Assembly (NCBI GenBank): GCA_023897205.1
Contig: JAHWDD010000010.1
Coordinates: 2,108,001 to 2,172,000, forward strand
Direction of reading: 5' to 3'
Length of the DNA: 64,000 nt
Source of the DNA: Exophiala sp. HKRS030
Taxonomy: Eukaryota > Ascomycota > Eurotiomycetes > Chaetothyriales > Herpotrichiellaceae
The position numbers were made by a program, and so were the translations under genes. Below the pieces are notes generated by a model. The model made no database searches and had not been told where the DNA came from. It saw only the letters and a list, made by a program, of their open reading frames with translations. Shown here in pieces: positions 1-10,478 of this stretch. Each line of letters opens with the position of its first letter. Within the stretch, counting starts at the first letter, position 1.

Positions 1-282
1 CCTTCAACATCAGCAAGTGATAAAACGTGGGATAATGCGATGCTCTGGTTTATGTTCGTGGCCTGGCTCACTGATTTGAGGCGTAAGAAGTTGGCCTCCT
101 ATGTCCCCACCATGGTTTGCTTGAACGAGATGCTTACTTCGCAAGTTTATGCAATGGGTCTCCAAACAGGAGAGGAAATGGTCCTTGTTCTCGAGAAATT
201 TCTATGTTTTGAAGAAATGAAACCCTTTGCGATGTCTTGGTTCACCAACACCGTCGCAAAAGCTGGGAGTACGACTGGCTGA
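1..282 (+). CDS. possible C-terminal end of a gene cut by the window edge
   Basis: The frame is open from base 1 to the TGA at 280-282 (93 codons). It reads as ordinary protein, with a Trp/Phe-rich hydrophobic patch (WFMFVAWLTDLRRKK) followed by an amphipathic stretch. I do not recognise the family. If real, this is the last exon of a gene that begins left of the window. The ATG at 40 is an internal Met and probably not the start. The opposite strand shows no better frame. Low confidence, because about 90 open codons can occur by chance. Confidence 0.35.
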   Translation, partial: PSTSASDKTWDNAMLWFMFVAWLTDLRRKKLASYVPTMVCLNEMLTSQVYAMGLQTGEEMVLVLEKFLCFEEMKPFAMSWFTNTVAKAGSTTG

Positions 283-455
283 ATAAGTTGCATCAAATGT
301 ATGACCATTTCAATGTGATTTATCGACGGAAAATAGGTAGTAGGGTATCAAGGGGACCATTGTGAGAAAAATAACGATCTGACAGCTACCGAACGCTTTC
401 TAAATGCTACGCATACTCATCTTATAGCGACGCACATTGTTTTGCCACGGAAGCA

Positions 456-1622
456 TTACACAATCCTAGATCGGCGCCCATGCCTCAGGGGCCCATCTGC
501 ATATGAATGCAGCCGAGTACGTTCTCGAAGTTTGGGACCCGTGTATCGCCAGGTCCACCACTTTTTCCTCCAATCGCTCCTCACCTTTTGTACCTTTCGG
601 GGGTGTATCTTTTCTACCTTTCTTTTGAAGGTCAATCTTGCGTGCTTCTGAAACTCCTCTATCTGCTGTGTCGTGGGATTTTCCGGATCATTTACATCTC
701 CAATGCCGTCGTCTGCTCCCGGCTGAGGAACACCGTGAACGCTATAGAGTTGATCTAAATCGCCGCCAAGGGTATCGAATTGCGCGAGTATGACATCTTC
801 GTCTCCTCCTAATATTTCCGCCAACAGAGCTGCTCTTTTTCTCCGCCAGGCTGTTAAAAGTCTTCCATATTCCCTCTGTGTGCATTCTCGGATGACCTCG
901 AATTCTCGGGTTGTTTCATATGTGTCATAATGGTAGCGCATGGACTTCAGTTCTTCCTCAAAATCCGCCCAAGCGAGCCCCTGAGCCCGGACATTCGTTC
1001 GAGACTGCCATTTGTTAAAGTTGAATGGTTGAAACCACTTATCTTCCATTCGGAAGCATCGCATGCAGTGGAATACACCAACCGTTTCGAGGGCGAGTTT
1101 ATGCATAAAGTCTTTCAACACTATATCCAGATAATCTGCCAGTGCTCTCTGTTCAGCTGGAGGTCCTGCATAGTCGCTGTAGTCGACAATGGCGATGTGA
1201 CGAATCAAAGCCGCTCGTTCCGGAGATATATCTTTGAGGAACTGTACGAAAGCCTCTGAGCTTCCTGGACCAGCGACAAAGAAAGTCTTTCCATTGGTGA
1301 TCACCTGTTGAAAAACATTTTTGTTCTTCACAACAAACGTTGTTGTTGATGTGAAGTGTTCCCAGAATGCATTGTGCAGAATTCCATCCCATGCTCGAAT
1401 CCTCCGCCTCATCTGTGTACTACCGTCGTCCGAAGTGTGATCTGTGAAAAGATTATTTCGTCTTTGAGGAAGCAGTCTCAAATGTTTCATGACGTCGAGC
1501 ATCATGTCTTCGGGGAAAGCTCCTTGTACCTGTCCATTTGGCCCTGTTGGTCTTCCTCTAGGCATACTAATATCTGGGAATGGATCCTTCAGTCGCCAGT
1601 TGTTCGGCCAATTTCCTGCCAT
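456..1622 (-). CDS. F-box-like accessory protein, paralogue A
   Basis: Single exon, 388 aa, starting at the ATG at 1622; the open frame reaches further upstream but only with a non-ATG codon. After a Pro/Gly-rich N-terminus comes a short Pro-Glu helical segment (FPEDMMLDVMKHLRLLP) that looks like a degenerate F-box-like start. It is followed by FW..TTTFV, a block F..FL.D...R...IR.IAI, and KLALE.V. The same blocks in the same order occur in the next gene at 2430-3737, so the two are diverged paralogues. The C-terminal 60 residues are strongly basic. Proteins of this layout belong to large, poorly described fungal families with an F-box/2EXR-like head. Ubiquitin-ligase adaptor function is only a guess, since the rest of the protein matches no domain I know. 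Confidence 0.6.
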   Translation of the reverse strand: MAGNWPNNWRLKDPFPDISMPRGRPTGPNGQVQGAFPEDMMLDVMKHLRLLPQRRNNLFTDHTSDDGSTQMRRRIRAWDGILHNAFWEHFTSTTTFVVKNKNVFQQVITNGKTFFVAGPGSSEAFVQFLKDISPERAALIRHIAIVDYSDYAGPPAEQRALADYLDIVLKDFMHKLALETVGVFHCMRCFRMEDKWFQPFNFNKWQSRTNVRAQGLAWADFEEELKSMRYHYDTYETTREFEVIRECTQREYGRLLTAWRRKRAALLAEILGGDEDVILAQFDTLGGDLDQLYSVHGVPQPGADDGIGDVNDPENPTTQQIEEFQKHARLTFKRKVEKIHPRKVQKVRSDWRKKWWTWRYTGPKLRERTRLHSYADGPLRHGRRSRIV

Positions 1623-2429
1623 CTTGGTCTTAAGTTTACCTCTGAGTTCTATCAATGGTATTACAACTGATTAGTATATCTTCCATGGCAGACTGTGATC
1701 TTTCTGCGTATATCTTGTAGCCCACGAACAGACTATAGGGGTCGGAAAATAGCATTACTTGCGTCTGTTTGTTCCATTGTCCTGGAAATAGATTCGAAAA
1801 TACCCACTGTTGACATTATTGGCAACGACTGTGTGTTTATCCTTTGTTGTGTAACTTCTTTATCAACCGTAACAAGCGTATCTTTTGTGGCTACGAACCA
1901 CACAAAGCAGATTCCACACATTGTCACACAGTCGCGGTTTGATATAATGGAGAGTGGCTCAAAATCGGGAAGGGACAACAGGCTAAGAAACGTCAAGGGG
2001 TAAGTTCACACAGAGAATTTCCTATGAAGATTGTATTCTACATTGACAGCTTTGTTGATTGTTCCCAGAGTGCACGACCTCTACGGGATCTAATATCACT
2101 CATGGTAGTTCTTCCATTATGCCATCGTAGTTCATCTGATGGAAGAAATGCCTCGACTTCCGGAATAGCTGGCGCATACTCAAACATATCATGGAGCCTT
2201 ATCTCTTAAAGTTCCAAACGGTATCAATCTAAACCTTGGCACTCAGACTTGTCGTTGGAGGAATCCGATGATTGTAATCTGCTCCTTGCAATGTGAACCA
2301 ATCCTAAATGTCGGCCTCGTCTTCTTCGATTGTCCTGACTTGGTGCAATAGCCATCGTTCAACGATTGTCTTCCTGACATGAGGTATCATCGACCTCATC
2401 TTGTCCCATATCATCTTCATTCTGTTTTC
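1623..2429. other. intergenic, between two minus-strand paralogues
   Basis: This is the upstream region of paralogue A and the downstream region of paralogue B. It contains several 60-100 codon open frames on both strands, none with recognisable protein features. I see no repeat or RNA gene in it. Confidence 0.5.
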
Positions 2430-3737
2430 TCAATCTTTGCTAATTATGTTTCGTCGAAATCTCCGTCGGCTGGATGACTCTGAGATTTCCCAACCCTTCG
2501 CTGCATGCGCTTGACGATATTTGATCATAGCGGAGATGGCAATGTTGACGTCTTCATCTGTGACCTTATTCTTTCGCTCAAGAACCAAGCGGACATTCCA
2601 GTCAAGCACTTCGGGCTCTTTGGCGGGATCCTGGATATGTTCAGCGGTGGTAATGTTGCTTATGGAGGAGAAACTTACCTCGTCTGGGTGAAGAGCGGAA
2701 TAGTTGGCATATTGGTACGGGAACGTGGTTTGCATACAGCTGTTGAAGCTCGTTGTCCAAGTATGCAGAGCTCTCTCCTCAAAGGTCCTCCAGACGTCCG
2801 ACCTGCGCAGGTATTGTTCATCATCCTCAGGGAAGAGTCGCATTCCATCACGGCTGTCTTTGCTCCACAATTTTTCATGCCAATAATCCGTGTGTTTCTC
2901 TCTTTCAACTGTGACGCGTTCGAGAGCGAGTTTCTTGAACCATGGACTCAGGATTTCACGATGAACAAGCTCAAGTTTCGGTTCGATCTCCTCTGTATAT
3001 GGTTCTCCATCCCAATTTGAGAAATCTTGATTGTATACACCGTCTTCCTCGAGTATTGCAATGCGGCGAATCTTGGCAATTCGATCGACAGGGTGGTCTT
3101 GTAAAAAATACATGAAATCCAGAATGCTGAGTTCTGAAATGGCGAAGCAAGGAAGGACAAATGTAGTTGTGGCCCAGAATTCTTCATCGAAACCGAAACC
3201 TATACTCACAGACTTGCAAAGTCTTCGTAACCTATTCCGCATCTTAAAATCATACAAGTCTCCACGCTTGGTGCCATTGTGGCCCTTCTTGAATAGGTCA
3301 AAAACCATCCTGACCACTTCGGGTGGAAGCTCAAAGAGAGGAAAGGCGGTTGAATCTTTGGAGTTAACTGCAAGCATAGTGTACGAGTGGCTTGTTGCAG
3401 AAATAGTCGACATCATTTGTACTGGGGATCTTTGAATAGTTGTAATCTCACCCTCCGAGTCTGGCATCGAAGCCTCATCATCTGAATCGGCGTAATCATC
3501 TGAATCTTGTGTCGAAGGTTCATCATCCAAGTCCGAACCGTCAGATAAGCCTATCGTCGAGGCGGGATGGTCCGAGTTCGTCTCCACAGCTAAGTCCGGC
3601 GGCGCAGCCTGACCGATGAAGATCTCTGTCGAAGTGTCATCGTTCGGGACTGTTGTCGAAGGGTCCTCGACCGGAGATTCGATGGTGTCCATTTTCAATG
3701 GCAGCTTCAAAGGCACGTCGAGTAACTGATCCGGCAT
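2430..3737 (-). CDS. F-box-like accessory protein, paralogue B
   Basis: Single exon, 435 aa from the ATG at 3737. Residues of about 60-100 are Asp/Ser-rich and acidic, with imperfect internal repeats of a DSDDYADSDDE type, so this part is probably disordered. An F-box-like head follows (FELPPEVVRMVFDLF), then a Cys/Arg-rich segment and the blocks FW..TTTFV, FMYFL.D, IRRIAI and KLALE.V that it shares with paralogue A. The Pro-Glu helix is clearer here than in A, which supports an F-box-like or 2EXR-like fold. Substrate and partners are unknown. Its place in a cluster with A and a decayed F-box fragment suggests lineage-specific duplication. Confidence 0.65.
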   Translation of the reverse strand: MPDQLLDVPLKLPLKMDTIESPVEDPSTTVPNDDTSTEIFIGQAAPPDLAVETNSDHPASTIGLSDGSDLDDEPSTQDSDDYADSDDEASMPDSEGEITTIQRSPVQMMSTISATSHSYTMLAVNSKDSTAFPLFELPPEVVRMVFDLFKKGHNGTKRGDLYDFKMRNRLRRLCKSVSIGFGFDEEFWATTTFVLPCFAISELSILDFMYFLQDHPVDRIAKIRRIAILEEDGVYNQDFSNWDGEPYTEEIEPKLELVHREILSPWFKKLALERVTVEREKHTDYWHEKLWSKDSRDGMRLFPEDDEQYLRRSDVWRTFEERALHTWTTSFNSCMQTTFPYQYANYSALHPDEVSFSSISNITTAEHIQDPAKEPEVLDWNVRLVLERKNKVTDEDVNIAISAMIKYRQAHAAKGWEISESSSRRRFRRNIISKD

Positions 3738-4280
3738 AAAGGTTACCGGAAGGAAAACCACTTGAGAATGCAGTAGTCGACAACGAGGTAACTTTCACCC
3801 TGATGACTTTGAGTGAGCGGACGGCTGTTTGAAAGCAACCGGAAAGTCAAGATTTTCACGAGGATCCTTGGAAAAGGTAGCGTCAATCATCCAACGTGCT
3901 GAGCGTGAAGGGAAAGAAACAAGTGACGCGAGGCGTTACAGTTGATTAATCACCATAGACAAAAGTAACCTGACGTTGGTGCATAAGCGCAATATTTCCT
4001 CCATACGCGTGATAAGCAGTGACTTTTGGAACAATCTTGTGAGACTTCATTTACATGTGCTTTGTTCACCATGATCTTCTGTGAAGATCTTGCCTTCATC
4101 ATTCATGAAATCGGCAGCTGTATTCTGTAGAGACCACGAACATATTCCCGGCGGGGAAAGATGCCAGACTTAAACTTGAAGCGGGAGCAGGTTGGTCCTT
4201 GGTAAGCTAATCGAGCATGAGTAGCAATTCAGTCGCTCTGCACGCGTGATAGTATTGTTGTGAAGATTGCCGATCGTGTC
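3738..4280. other. intergenic upstream of paralogue B
   Basis: This region upstream of paralogue B shows no coding similarity. A short inverted motif, GATCTTCtgtGAAGATC, lies around 4074-4090; it is the only structure I see. Confidence 0.4.
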
Positions 4281-4450
4281 GTTACTAATCGTGTCGCTCA
4301 AGTAGTTCTTGTGGATGTTGCTAATCGTGTCGCTCGAGTAGTTCTTGTGGATGTTGCTAATCGTATCGCTCAAGTAGTTCTTGTGGATGTTGCTAATTGT
4401 ATCGCTCGAGTAGTTCTTGTGGATATTGCTAATCGTGTCGCTCGAGCAGT
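4281..4450. repeat. 36-bp minisatellite, four full copies plus a partial
   Basis: Units start at 4281, 4317, 4353 and 4389, with a partial fifth at 4425-4450. Copies differ by a few transitions (CTCAAG/CTCGAG, CGTGTC/CGTATC, GATGTT/GATATT). Because 36 is a multiple of three, both strands stay open. The minus strand reads a 12-residue repeat (SSDTISNIHKNY) inside an open frame at 4170-4466, and the plus strand reads a Val/Asp/Ala-rich 12-mer. Adjacent identical units without spacers rule out CRISPR. Whether either frame is translated is unknown. Confidence 0.9.
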
Positions 4451-4598
4451 GCATGCGGTACTTCATCGCGGTCTGACCGCTGTGCCATCATGAGTAGTTA
4501 GTATATTTCCGTATATATGATGCACAGGGCAGCCTGTGTAGAGTGTTGTTTGCTTGGACGACGAGGTGATGCAGCCATGCTAGCATCGGAACCCATCT

Positions 4599-4934
4599 TC
4601 ATCCATTTGTTGACACTGCGTGCAGATGATGGGATTTGGACATTGTGTTTGCGAGATGGAGTTTTGGGCGGAACCTTGTCGGGAGGTTGAAGTCCACGAG
4701 TTTTGTCGCGGCTTTGCACGTAGCAAGAAGGCTTTTCACATCTTCGAGAGTCAAATAATCGTAGATTAGGCGCAAGACCTCTCGAAACGAGATCCATGCA
4801 GATTGAGGAACTGGTGACGTGAAGCGTTGAGAATATTTACAGTAGATCAAACATTGCAGCCAATATGCACTCCGGGCAGATTGCCATATGGTCATCGTCG
4901 AAGCTTTCCAGACGCAAAATTGTCTTCGCCGCAT
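4599..4934 (-). pseudogene. truncated F-box gene
   Basis: The 111-codon frame contains a good F-box core, REVLRLIYDYLTLEDVKSLL, followed by ATCKAATKLV, which are the usual F-box helix positions. A normal F-box protein continues for several hundred residues of ligand-binding region. Here the frame stops soon after the box, and the next downstream sequence is the minisatellite. The sequence before the box reads poorly as protein, so the true start may lie in another exon. I read it as the remnant of an F-box gene next to the two larger F-box-like genes. A short functional form cannot be excluded. Confidence 0.5.
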
Positions 4935-4967
4935 CTTTATGCAGACAATGATGAGCAGAATGACCTC

Positions 4968-5321
4968 CTAATTTCCCATGTTTGCCCTCGCCAGCTCATT
5001 TGCTAGCTGACGTTTTCGCTCTTCTATTGGGGCCTGAGCAGCTTCCTTGGACAATTGAGCTTCGTGGGTTTTTATCATATATATCTTCTGCTTCGAGGTC
5101 GATATCGGATGACTAGTTTTCAAGGGATTTTTTTGAATGTTGATCGTCTGTTGAATCGACTCGGGAAAGGTAGTTTGAGGCTTTGAGCGCAGAAAATCTG
5201 TAGCGTTTTCCAGTTGCATCCAAGTTCTCTTGGCGGGATGTTGTTCTGGAAAGATCTTGTCCTCAAAGTGCTGTTCTGTCTCTCTCTCTCCTTCTATGGT
5301 GTCAGCTCGAGTACTTTTTCG
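4968..5321 (-). CDS. possible terminal exon of an unrecognised gene
   Basis: The minus-strand frame is open for about 115 codons to the stop at 4968. It has a polar, Glu/Lys/Gln-rich composition typical of real but disordered protein, for example KSTRADTIEGERETEQHFED, ending in EERKRQLANELARANMGN. The part upstream of the first in-frame ATG (5219) reads as well as the part after it, so this may be a last exon preceded by an intron rather than a complete gene. The family is not recognised. It lies between the F-box remnant and an uninformative stretch. Confidence 0.35.
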   Translation of the reverse strand, partial: RKSTRADTIEGERETEQHFEDKIFPEQHPAKRTWMQLENATDFLRSKPQTTFPESIQQTINIQKNPLKTSHPISTSKQKIYMIKTHEAQLSKEAAQAPIEERKRQLANELARANMGN

Positions 5322-7570
5322 ATGTCATGCTAGATTCTTATATACTGTTAATCAAGAAATGAAAGATGACAAAGGATGGTGTGGTGAGCAGCAAGAGCCG
5401 AATAAGCCGCGTAATATAGGCGGGTTCTATTGGTGCTGCGGCTTCTTCAAAGCCCGGAAACAAACATTAGTGTAAAGTCTGGCTATTATGATTGCGTGCT
5501 TGACGATATACTTGGCCACAGCAAATTTCAGATCTGTTTGTTTGATTGATAGCACTGGTTGAAGATCGTAGCGAGCAGTATCGCACCCAATGCCGTTCCT
5601 GAAGAAGCATAGCTTGCATTGCTTTCCTTACTCTCGTCAAATGTTTGATACTCCGACGTTGGACACTTGTGCTCAGTAAATTTGAGGTTACTGAAATTTG
5701 ATAAATAACAAACCCTGCTTTGATCAGTATTCCAGACACATGTTGGAACAAACTGTAAGCAACATCCACATGAACTGATTTCCTGAGTTTGCTCCAGAGG
5801 AATAGCCGTACGTTAGTTAAAGAAGGTTGTTGCGTAAACGGGAGACATAGTCGTTGCAATGGTGCCAAACTGGCCCCATCTTGCTTGATCGTAACCTCAC
5901 AAGTCAGTATTTGTCGAACAATGACCAAGGCTGCACGTCGAGCCACTAAATGCGGAATGCGGTCAAACAATATCTGATGGGCTTACCGACCACATGCTGG
6001 AAACCCAGCAATCCTGTGGTTGTCATTTGCTCTCAAAGATAGAGAATTTATATGACCGGATGTCTGTGATGGCAGGAAACGAATTGCAACAATTTGCATC
6101 CCACACTGTGAGGTTAATTGCCAACTGGTTTGTGATGTTAAGAGGAATCATGTTAGCAATGATGTTGGGTAGAAATTCTTCAGTTGTCGTTCATTGCTAG
6201 ACCGACGATGACGATGTGATTCTTACAGTAGAGTCGACGCATTCTAAGAATGCCTTCTGAGATCCCGCACGTTGTAAGCCAGGCTTCGTGCTGCTATTCT
6301 TCAGATAGCGATGGAGGGTCATATTAGTTTGCGAATACGTGTTCCGCCTAGTGGCAAGGTTGAAACACTTTTCCGAAATCCCGTGCCGAGAATTGCTGTA
6401 TGGGCGAGCAAGGAGTATCCCATGAGGAGTTCATCTGATATCGGAGCCGCAGCAAAAATATTTTCATGAGTTGAATCATGAGATAGTGGAGATCTGACTC
6501 AGTAGTCGCGAACTGGAACAGACTTTTGAGTTTTGAATGGTCAATTGGGCAACTCGTGCCTGATCCATTTCATACACTCCACGTCCTTGGCAGATTCTGT
6601 CCAATTACCCAAACTTTAACAGACACGCGGAAGATGGTTGGGATCTGCAGGGACCAAGCGCCTAACACCAATCGTGGCTTGAAAAGGGGGGTGGATTTAA
6701 GTTGCCTTGAGGGGACTTGGCCCCTTCACCGGTTTATAGCGTGAGGAAATACTTTCTGAACCATGGACAAATCCGCACAAGTTTGTAATTGATGTGTACT
6801 CAACCCTCTGAAGAGGTAGATGTCGCTGGAAAATCGATTGATCAGCGGGCGCGTCGATACTGGGCGCCCTATCTTATTGACCAGAATAGGATCGTAAAGT
6901 GGTACGTAACAGCGTGCATTCCTTGTTTGTTCCTAACATTCGACTTGATGATAGGATAGCGCCACAGACGCGGGTTGTAAAACGAAGGATCACAAGTTCA
7001 TAAACTGCATTGGTGACCCCAGTTCTCTCGCCCACGTTTCGCTTATTAAGTTCCGAGGCCGAAATCGCTCGTCCAAGGCAAACACGCGAACCCGGCAAGG
7101 CTGGATTGCCCTAGGGGAATATTTTCCGCTAAGTGTGATTGCCAACACGAAAAAGGCGTTTTCGTGCGGATTTCATTCGATGTAATGGAATATACTTGAT
7201 CTAGTAGCATTTTGACACTGCCGACCTCCTTGGAAAAGTGATCGACTTGAACTTGTGAAATTGTGATTGACTATGCGGGGGCCAATCCTGCTTTTGGTAT
7301 GCAAACGGGACAAAACGACTGAACCTTTGACATCTCGAAACCCTGGAGGTACTGGACTTTGCGGGAGAGTCTGGAAGTATCAGAGAAGTATCATCCCACA
7401 TATGTGGGACCCTCCTATAAGAGCTGTTCGACATCCACTTTGAAGGAATTCCTCGTCGTCCCAAACGTTCTACATTCCAGTCACTCTTTTCGTGTTTTTG
7501 TGTCGATCTTTTCACGTACTTACCCGAGTCGTTCTTTCTTACAAAACAACGAAGCTTCCAAGTTTAAGCC
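5322..7570. other. 2.2 kb without a recognisable gene
   Basis: The longest frame is on the minus strand at 5467-5970 (167 codons). It has no motif I recognise and an odd Arg/Ser/Gln-rich composition. Frames at 6526-6744 and 6874-7098 are equally uninformative. The region probably holds decayed accessory sequence on the left and the promoter of the PLAC8 gene on the right. Confidence 0.45.
7395..7420 (+). promoter_or_regulatory. 14-bp palindrome just upstream of a TATA-like box
   Basis: CCCACATATGTGGG at 7395-7408 is a perfect palindrome. TATAA follows at 7416-7420, about 150 bp before the PLAC8 start codon. The arrangement looks like a dimeric-factor site beside a core promoter. The factor is not known and the assignment is by position only. 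Confidence 0.4.
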
Positions 7571-8157
7571 ATGGCACAAAACGTCCCTACCCAACAGAAT
7601 TCGGTGATTGATCAGAATGATATCGATGACTGGGTCAAACGATTCAACGCGGCTCTCGCCGATTCCACCATCATCACAGGTGCAGCTGCTCCTGATGCTC
7701 GACCATGGTACACATCATTCTTTGGATGTTTCTCACCCATCGACACATGTGCCATCACCTGCTGTGTCCCATGTATAACATTCGGAAAGACTCACCATCG
7801 AACAAGGAAGAATGCTAATTTGGAGGGATACAATTGTGTTAACGCCTCCGTAAGAAGATAACTGAACACTGTTTTTCGTTGATCGAGTTTCTGACATTTT
7901 GTGTAAAGTGCCTGATGTTTGCTGGATCATCCTGCTTCGCCTTACATTGGATTCCCATGTTGTTCCAACGTGCCGACATTCGCAAGAAGTACAACTTACA
8001 AGGAGATTTTGTCACCGACCTTTTCACCACCTGCTGCTGTGGTTGCTGTTCTCTCATTCAACAAGACAAGGAGGCCGAACTTCGTGAAAAAGAATTGGCA
8101 GAGAAAGTCAACAACACTGGATATGCAAAGCCCAGCAGTATGGCCTATCCAGCATAG
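7571..8157 (+). CDS. PLAC8 family cysteine-rich protein
   Basis: Two exons, 7571-7849 and 7909-8157, give 175 aa; the 59-nt intron is GTAAGA...AAAG and phase 0. The Cys-rich core begins WYTSFFGCFSPIDTCAITCC, continues with VPCITFGKTHHR, and after the intron gives CLMFAGSSC, then R..IR..Y.LQGDF.TD and the CCCGCCSLIQQDKE block. That is the PLAC8/DUF614 signature in order and at the usual length. Members are small proteins, often at membranes, linked in plants and fungi to cell-size control or metal transport, but the biochemical role of fungal members is unsettled. The C-terminal 30 residues are charged and probably cytosolic. The start is the first ATG after the TATA-like box. Confidence 0.9.
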
Positions 8158-8764
8158 TTTGACGGAAGATGGGGTTGCATAACCCATTGGTTGAGTAGCC
8201 TTTGTTAGGAGTAGTGCTTAGTTAAATACCCAATGATATTGTCGACTTGAACCATGAGTTTCACCGGTTCCCGGTCATTAAATTGTGTGCTTCACTTCAT
8301 ATTCGACCTTAGACTCACCTGTGCCTTTGCTGGCATTTTTGGCCAATCCCAGGAGGGACGGAGTCGCCTGATCCACCTGAGCAGGCACCGTTGTCAACCT
8401 CATGGCGCCATCCTTTGATCGGACTGCATCCAGAAGGAAGGCTGCAATCAAGTCAATGACAAGGCATCTTAATGCAAAATTTCAATCAATGTAAAAAGAT
8501 TTCTAAAGATGTTGGGTAAAACCACGTGTCCTCCTGATTAGGCAGCCTCGGTCTGTCACGTGCCGATGCGTCACCAACCCCGCGCCACCAACAGTCATGC
8601 CCCTCAGCCTCGAGTTTCAACATACCGCTCGCCGCATTCGTCTCTACATATTTCAAGCTTGTATCCATACCTGACGCCTTGTTCATCCATAGTACACAAG
8701 TCACAAACAAAGACCTACTCATATACAACAATTCTGGGTCCCTTGACCTCCCACTGCCCCGATC
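8158..8764. other. promoter region of ATG3 with two CACGTG boxes
   Basis: There is no gene here. Two CACGTG E-boxes lie at 8523-8528 and 8557-8562, roughly 200-240 bp before the ATG3 start. bHLH factors such as Cbf1 recognise this core, but each site is also expected by chance about once per 4 kb. Confidence 0.5.
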
Positions 8765-9939
8765 ATGAATCTCCTAAGATCAGGCCTCGACAAGGTCCGC
8801 GATCGATACGCGCCAATCACCCATACATCAACGTTCCGAAGCACTGGACAAATCACACCTGAAGAGTTCCTCCTAGCAGGCGACTATCTTGTCTACAAAT
8901 TCCCGTCATGGTCATGGTCGGATGCCGCTAGTCCAGCTCGACGTGTCAATTATCTGCCTGAGGGCAAACAATTCTTAGTCACCCGAGGTGTACCATGCCA
9001 CCGACGTCTAGACGAGAACTTTGCAGGCGGACATGGTGCCGCTGATGATCTGGTTCGAGACGGGTTTCTTGGTGGTCCTGAAGATGAGATCGGTGGGGAT
9101 GATGACGGATGGTTGAGAACGGGTGGCACAACGGAGAAAGAGCAAGAGGGTCTCCGAGGCGAAGTGCGTACAATGTCTGAGAGCGGCCAGCTGGGTAAGA
9201 AGGCCAGTGAGGAGGAAGAGGAAGAAGAGATTCCAGATATGGAAGACGAAGATGATGATAACGAGGCTATCATCCGCGACAAGACTGAGAGTACATCTGC
9301 GTAAGTTCTCTTCTTTCACATCACAGGCTCTGAGTTGCCTAGATACTGACTTCCTACAGACCTCTTCGAACATATACACTCTACATCACCTACACTCCTT
9401 ACTACCGAACTCCACGAATGTACCTATCCGGCTATCTCTCACCCTCTGAACCCCTACAACCATTGTTGATGATGGAAGACATTGTCGGAGATTACAAAGA
9501 CAAGACAGTCACACTAGAAGATTTCCCCTTCTTCGACGCCTCGGTCAAGATGGCTTCAATCCACCCATGCAAGCACGCGAGCGTCATGAAAATCCTACTC
9601 GATCGCGCCGACGCCGCTTTGAAAATCCGACTCGAAAAACAGGCAGCCGGCGCAGCAGGACCAGCTCAAATCTCAGGCATGGAAGGTTTGATCGACGACA
9701 CCTCGAACCTCAGTCTTGGCGATAAGCGGAGGGAGGAGAGAAGAGGCCACGAGGCTGGCGTCAAAGCTGCTAGCGGCGGTGGCGGTGATGAATGGGAGGT
9801 ACTAGATGAACAAGATGCTGGCAAGGATGAGGAAAGTGAGAAAGTCGCCATCCGGGTCGATCAGTACCTGGTGGTGTTTTTGAAGTTTATGGCTAGTGTG
9901 ACACCGGGTATTGAGCATGATTTCACCATGGGCGTATGA
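8765..9939 (+). CDS. ATG3: autophagy E2-like conjugating enzyme Atg3
   Basis: Exons 8765-9300 and 9360-9939 encode 371 aa; the 59-nt intron is GTAAGT...ACAG. Atg3 transfers the ubiquitin-like Atg8 to phosphatidylethanolamine on autophagic membranes. The N-terminus has the family's membrane-interacting helix and the [20 protein letters not shown] block. A long acidic loop follows ([15 protein letters not shown]), as in other Atg3 proteins, where it is the flexible region binding Atg7/Atg12. After the intron come [20 protein letters not shown] and then the catalytic HPC motif in SIHPCKHA. The FLKF segment near the C-terminus ([19 protein letters not shown]) is the usual end. A low-complexity insert rich in Gly/Ala/Glu lies between the catalytic region and FLKF. 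Length is normal. Confidence 0.97.
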
Positions 9940-10478
9940 GTTGGGAGATGGTCCAATGGTCCATGATGTGTCGATTCAAGTATTGATTTTGGGAGCGATA
10001 CAACCAGCATGAAGAAGATTCAATTCGGGTGACACGAAGCAAATCATACACGGCGAAGATCACGAATGAATGAGACCAAGGCACGTGGAGCGCTTGACCT
10101 TGTATGAGATACCATTCAATACGTTTTCCCATCGAAATAGACCGATACGTTCTTGACGATTGCATCAACTCCAGTACATCAATGAATTTGAACGTCAAAT
10201 TCTTTCTGAGAATCCATTAAAATCCATAACATAACACCCTGCATTCGCCTGCCTGCTATGCGCGTATAAACGATAGAAGTACAAACCCTTAACCCGGGGC
10301 ATCTGAGACTGCTCGTACATATTTCCACACAGTTCGTAGTTCTTGACATTTCCCTTCCTCTCATTTCGAGGATCGTCCTCACAACCGTCAGCGACACCCA
10401 GGGTCACGGCGGACAAGGTACTGGAATGCTGTATCAGACACGAATCGTCCCCGTGTACTGCTTGCCCGCCGCCTCAAG
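9940..10478. other. tail-to-tail spacer between ATG3 and the promethin gene
   Basis: This holds the 3' regions of two convergent genes. A CACGTG lies at 10082-10087, with no promoter-like neighbourhood. There is no coding or RNA feature I can support. Confidence 0.5.

Noticed and set aside
4281..4450. Regular 36-bp repeats resembling a CRISPR array
   Set aside because: Units abut directly with no unique spacers, and the genome is eukaryotic.
5467..5970. 167-codon minus-strand ORF as a gene
   Set aside because: No motif, unusual composition and no plausible extension by splicing; most likely chance or decay.
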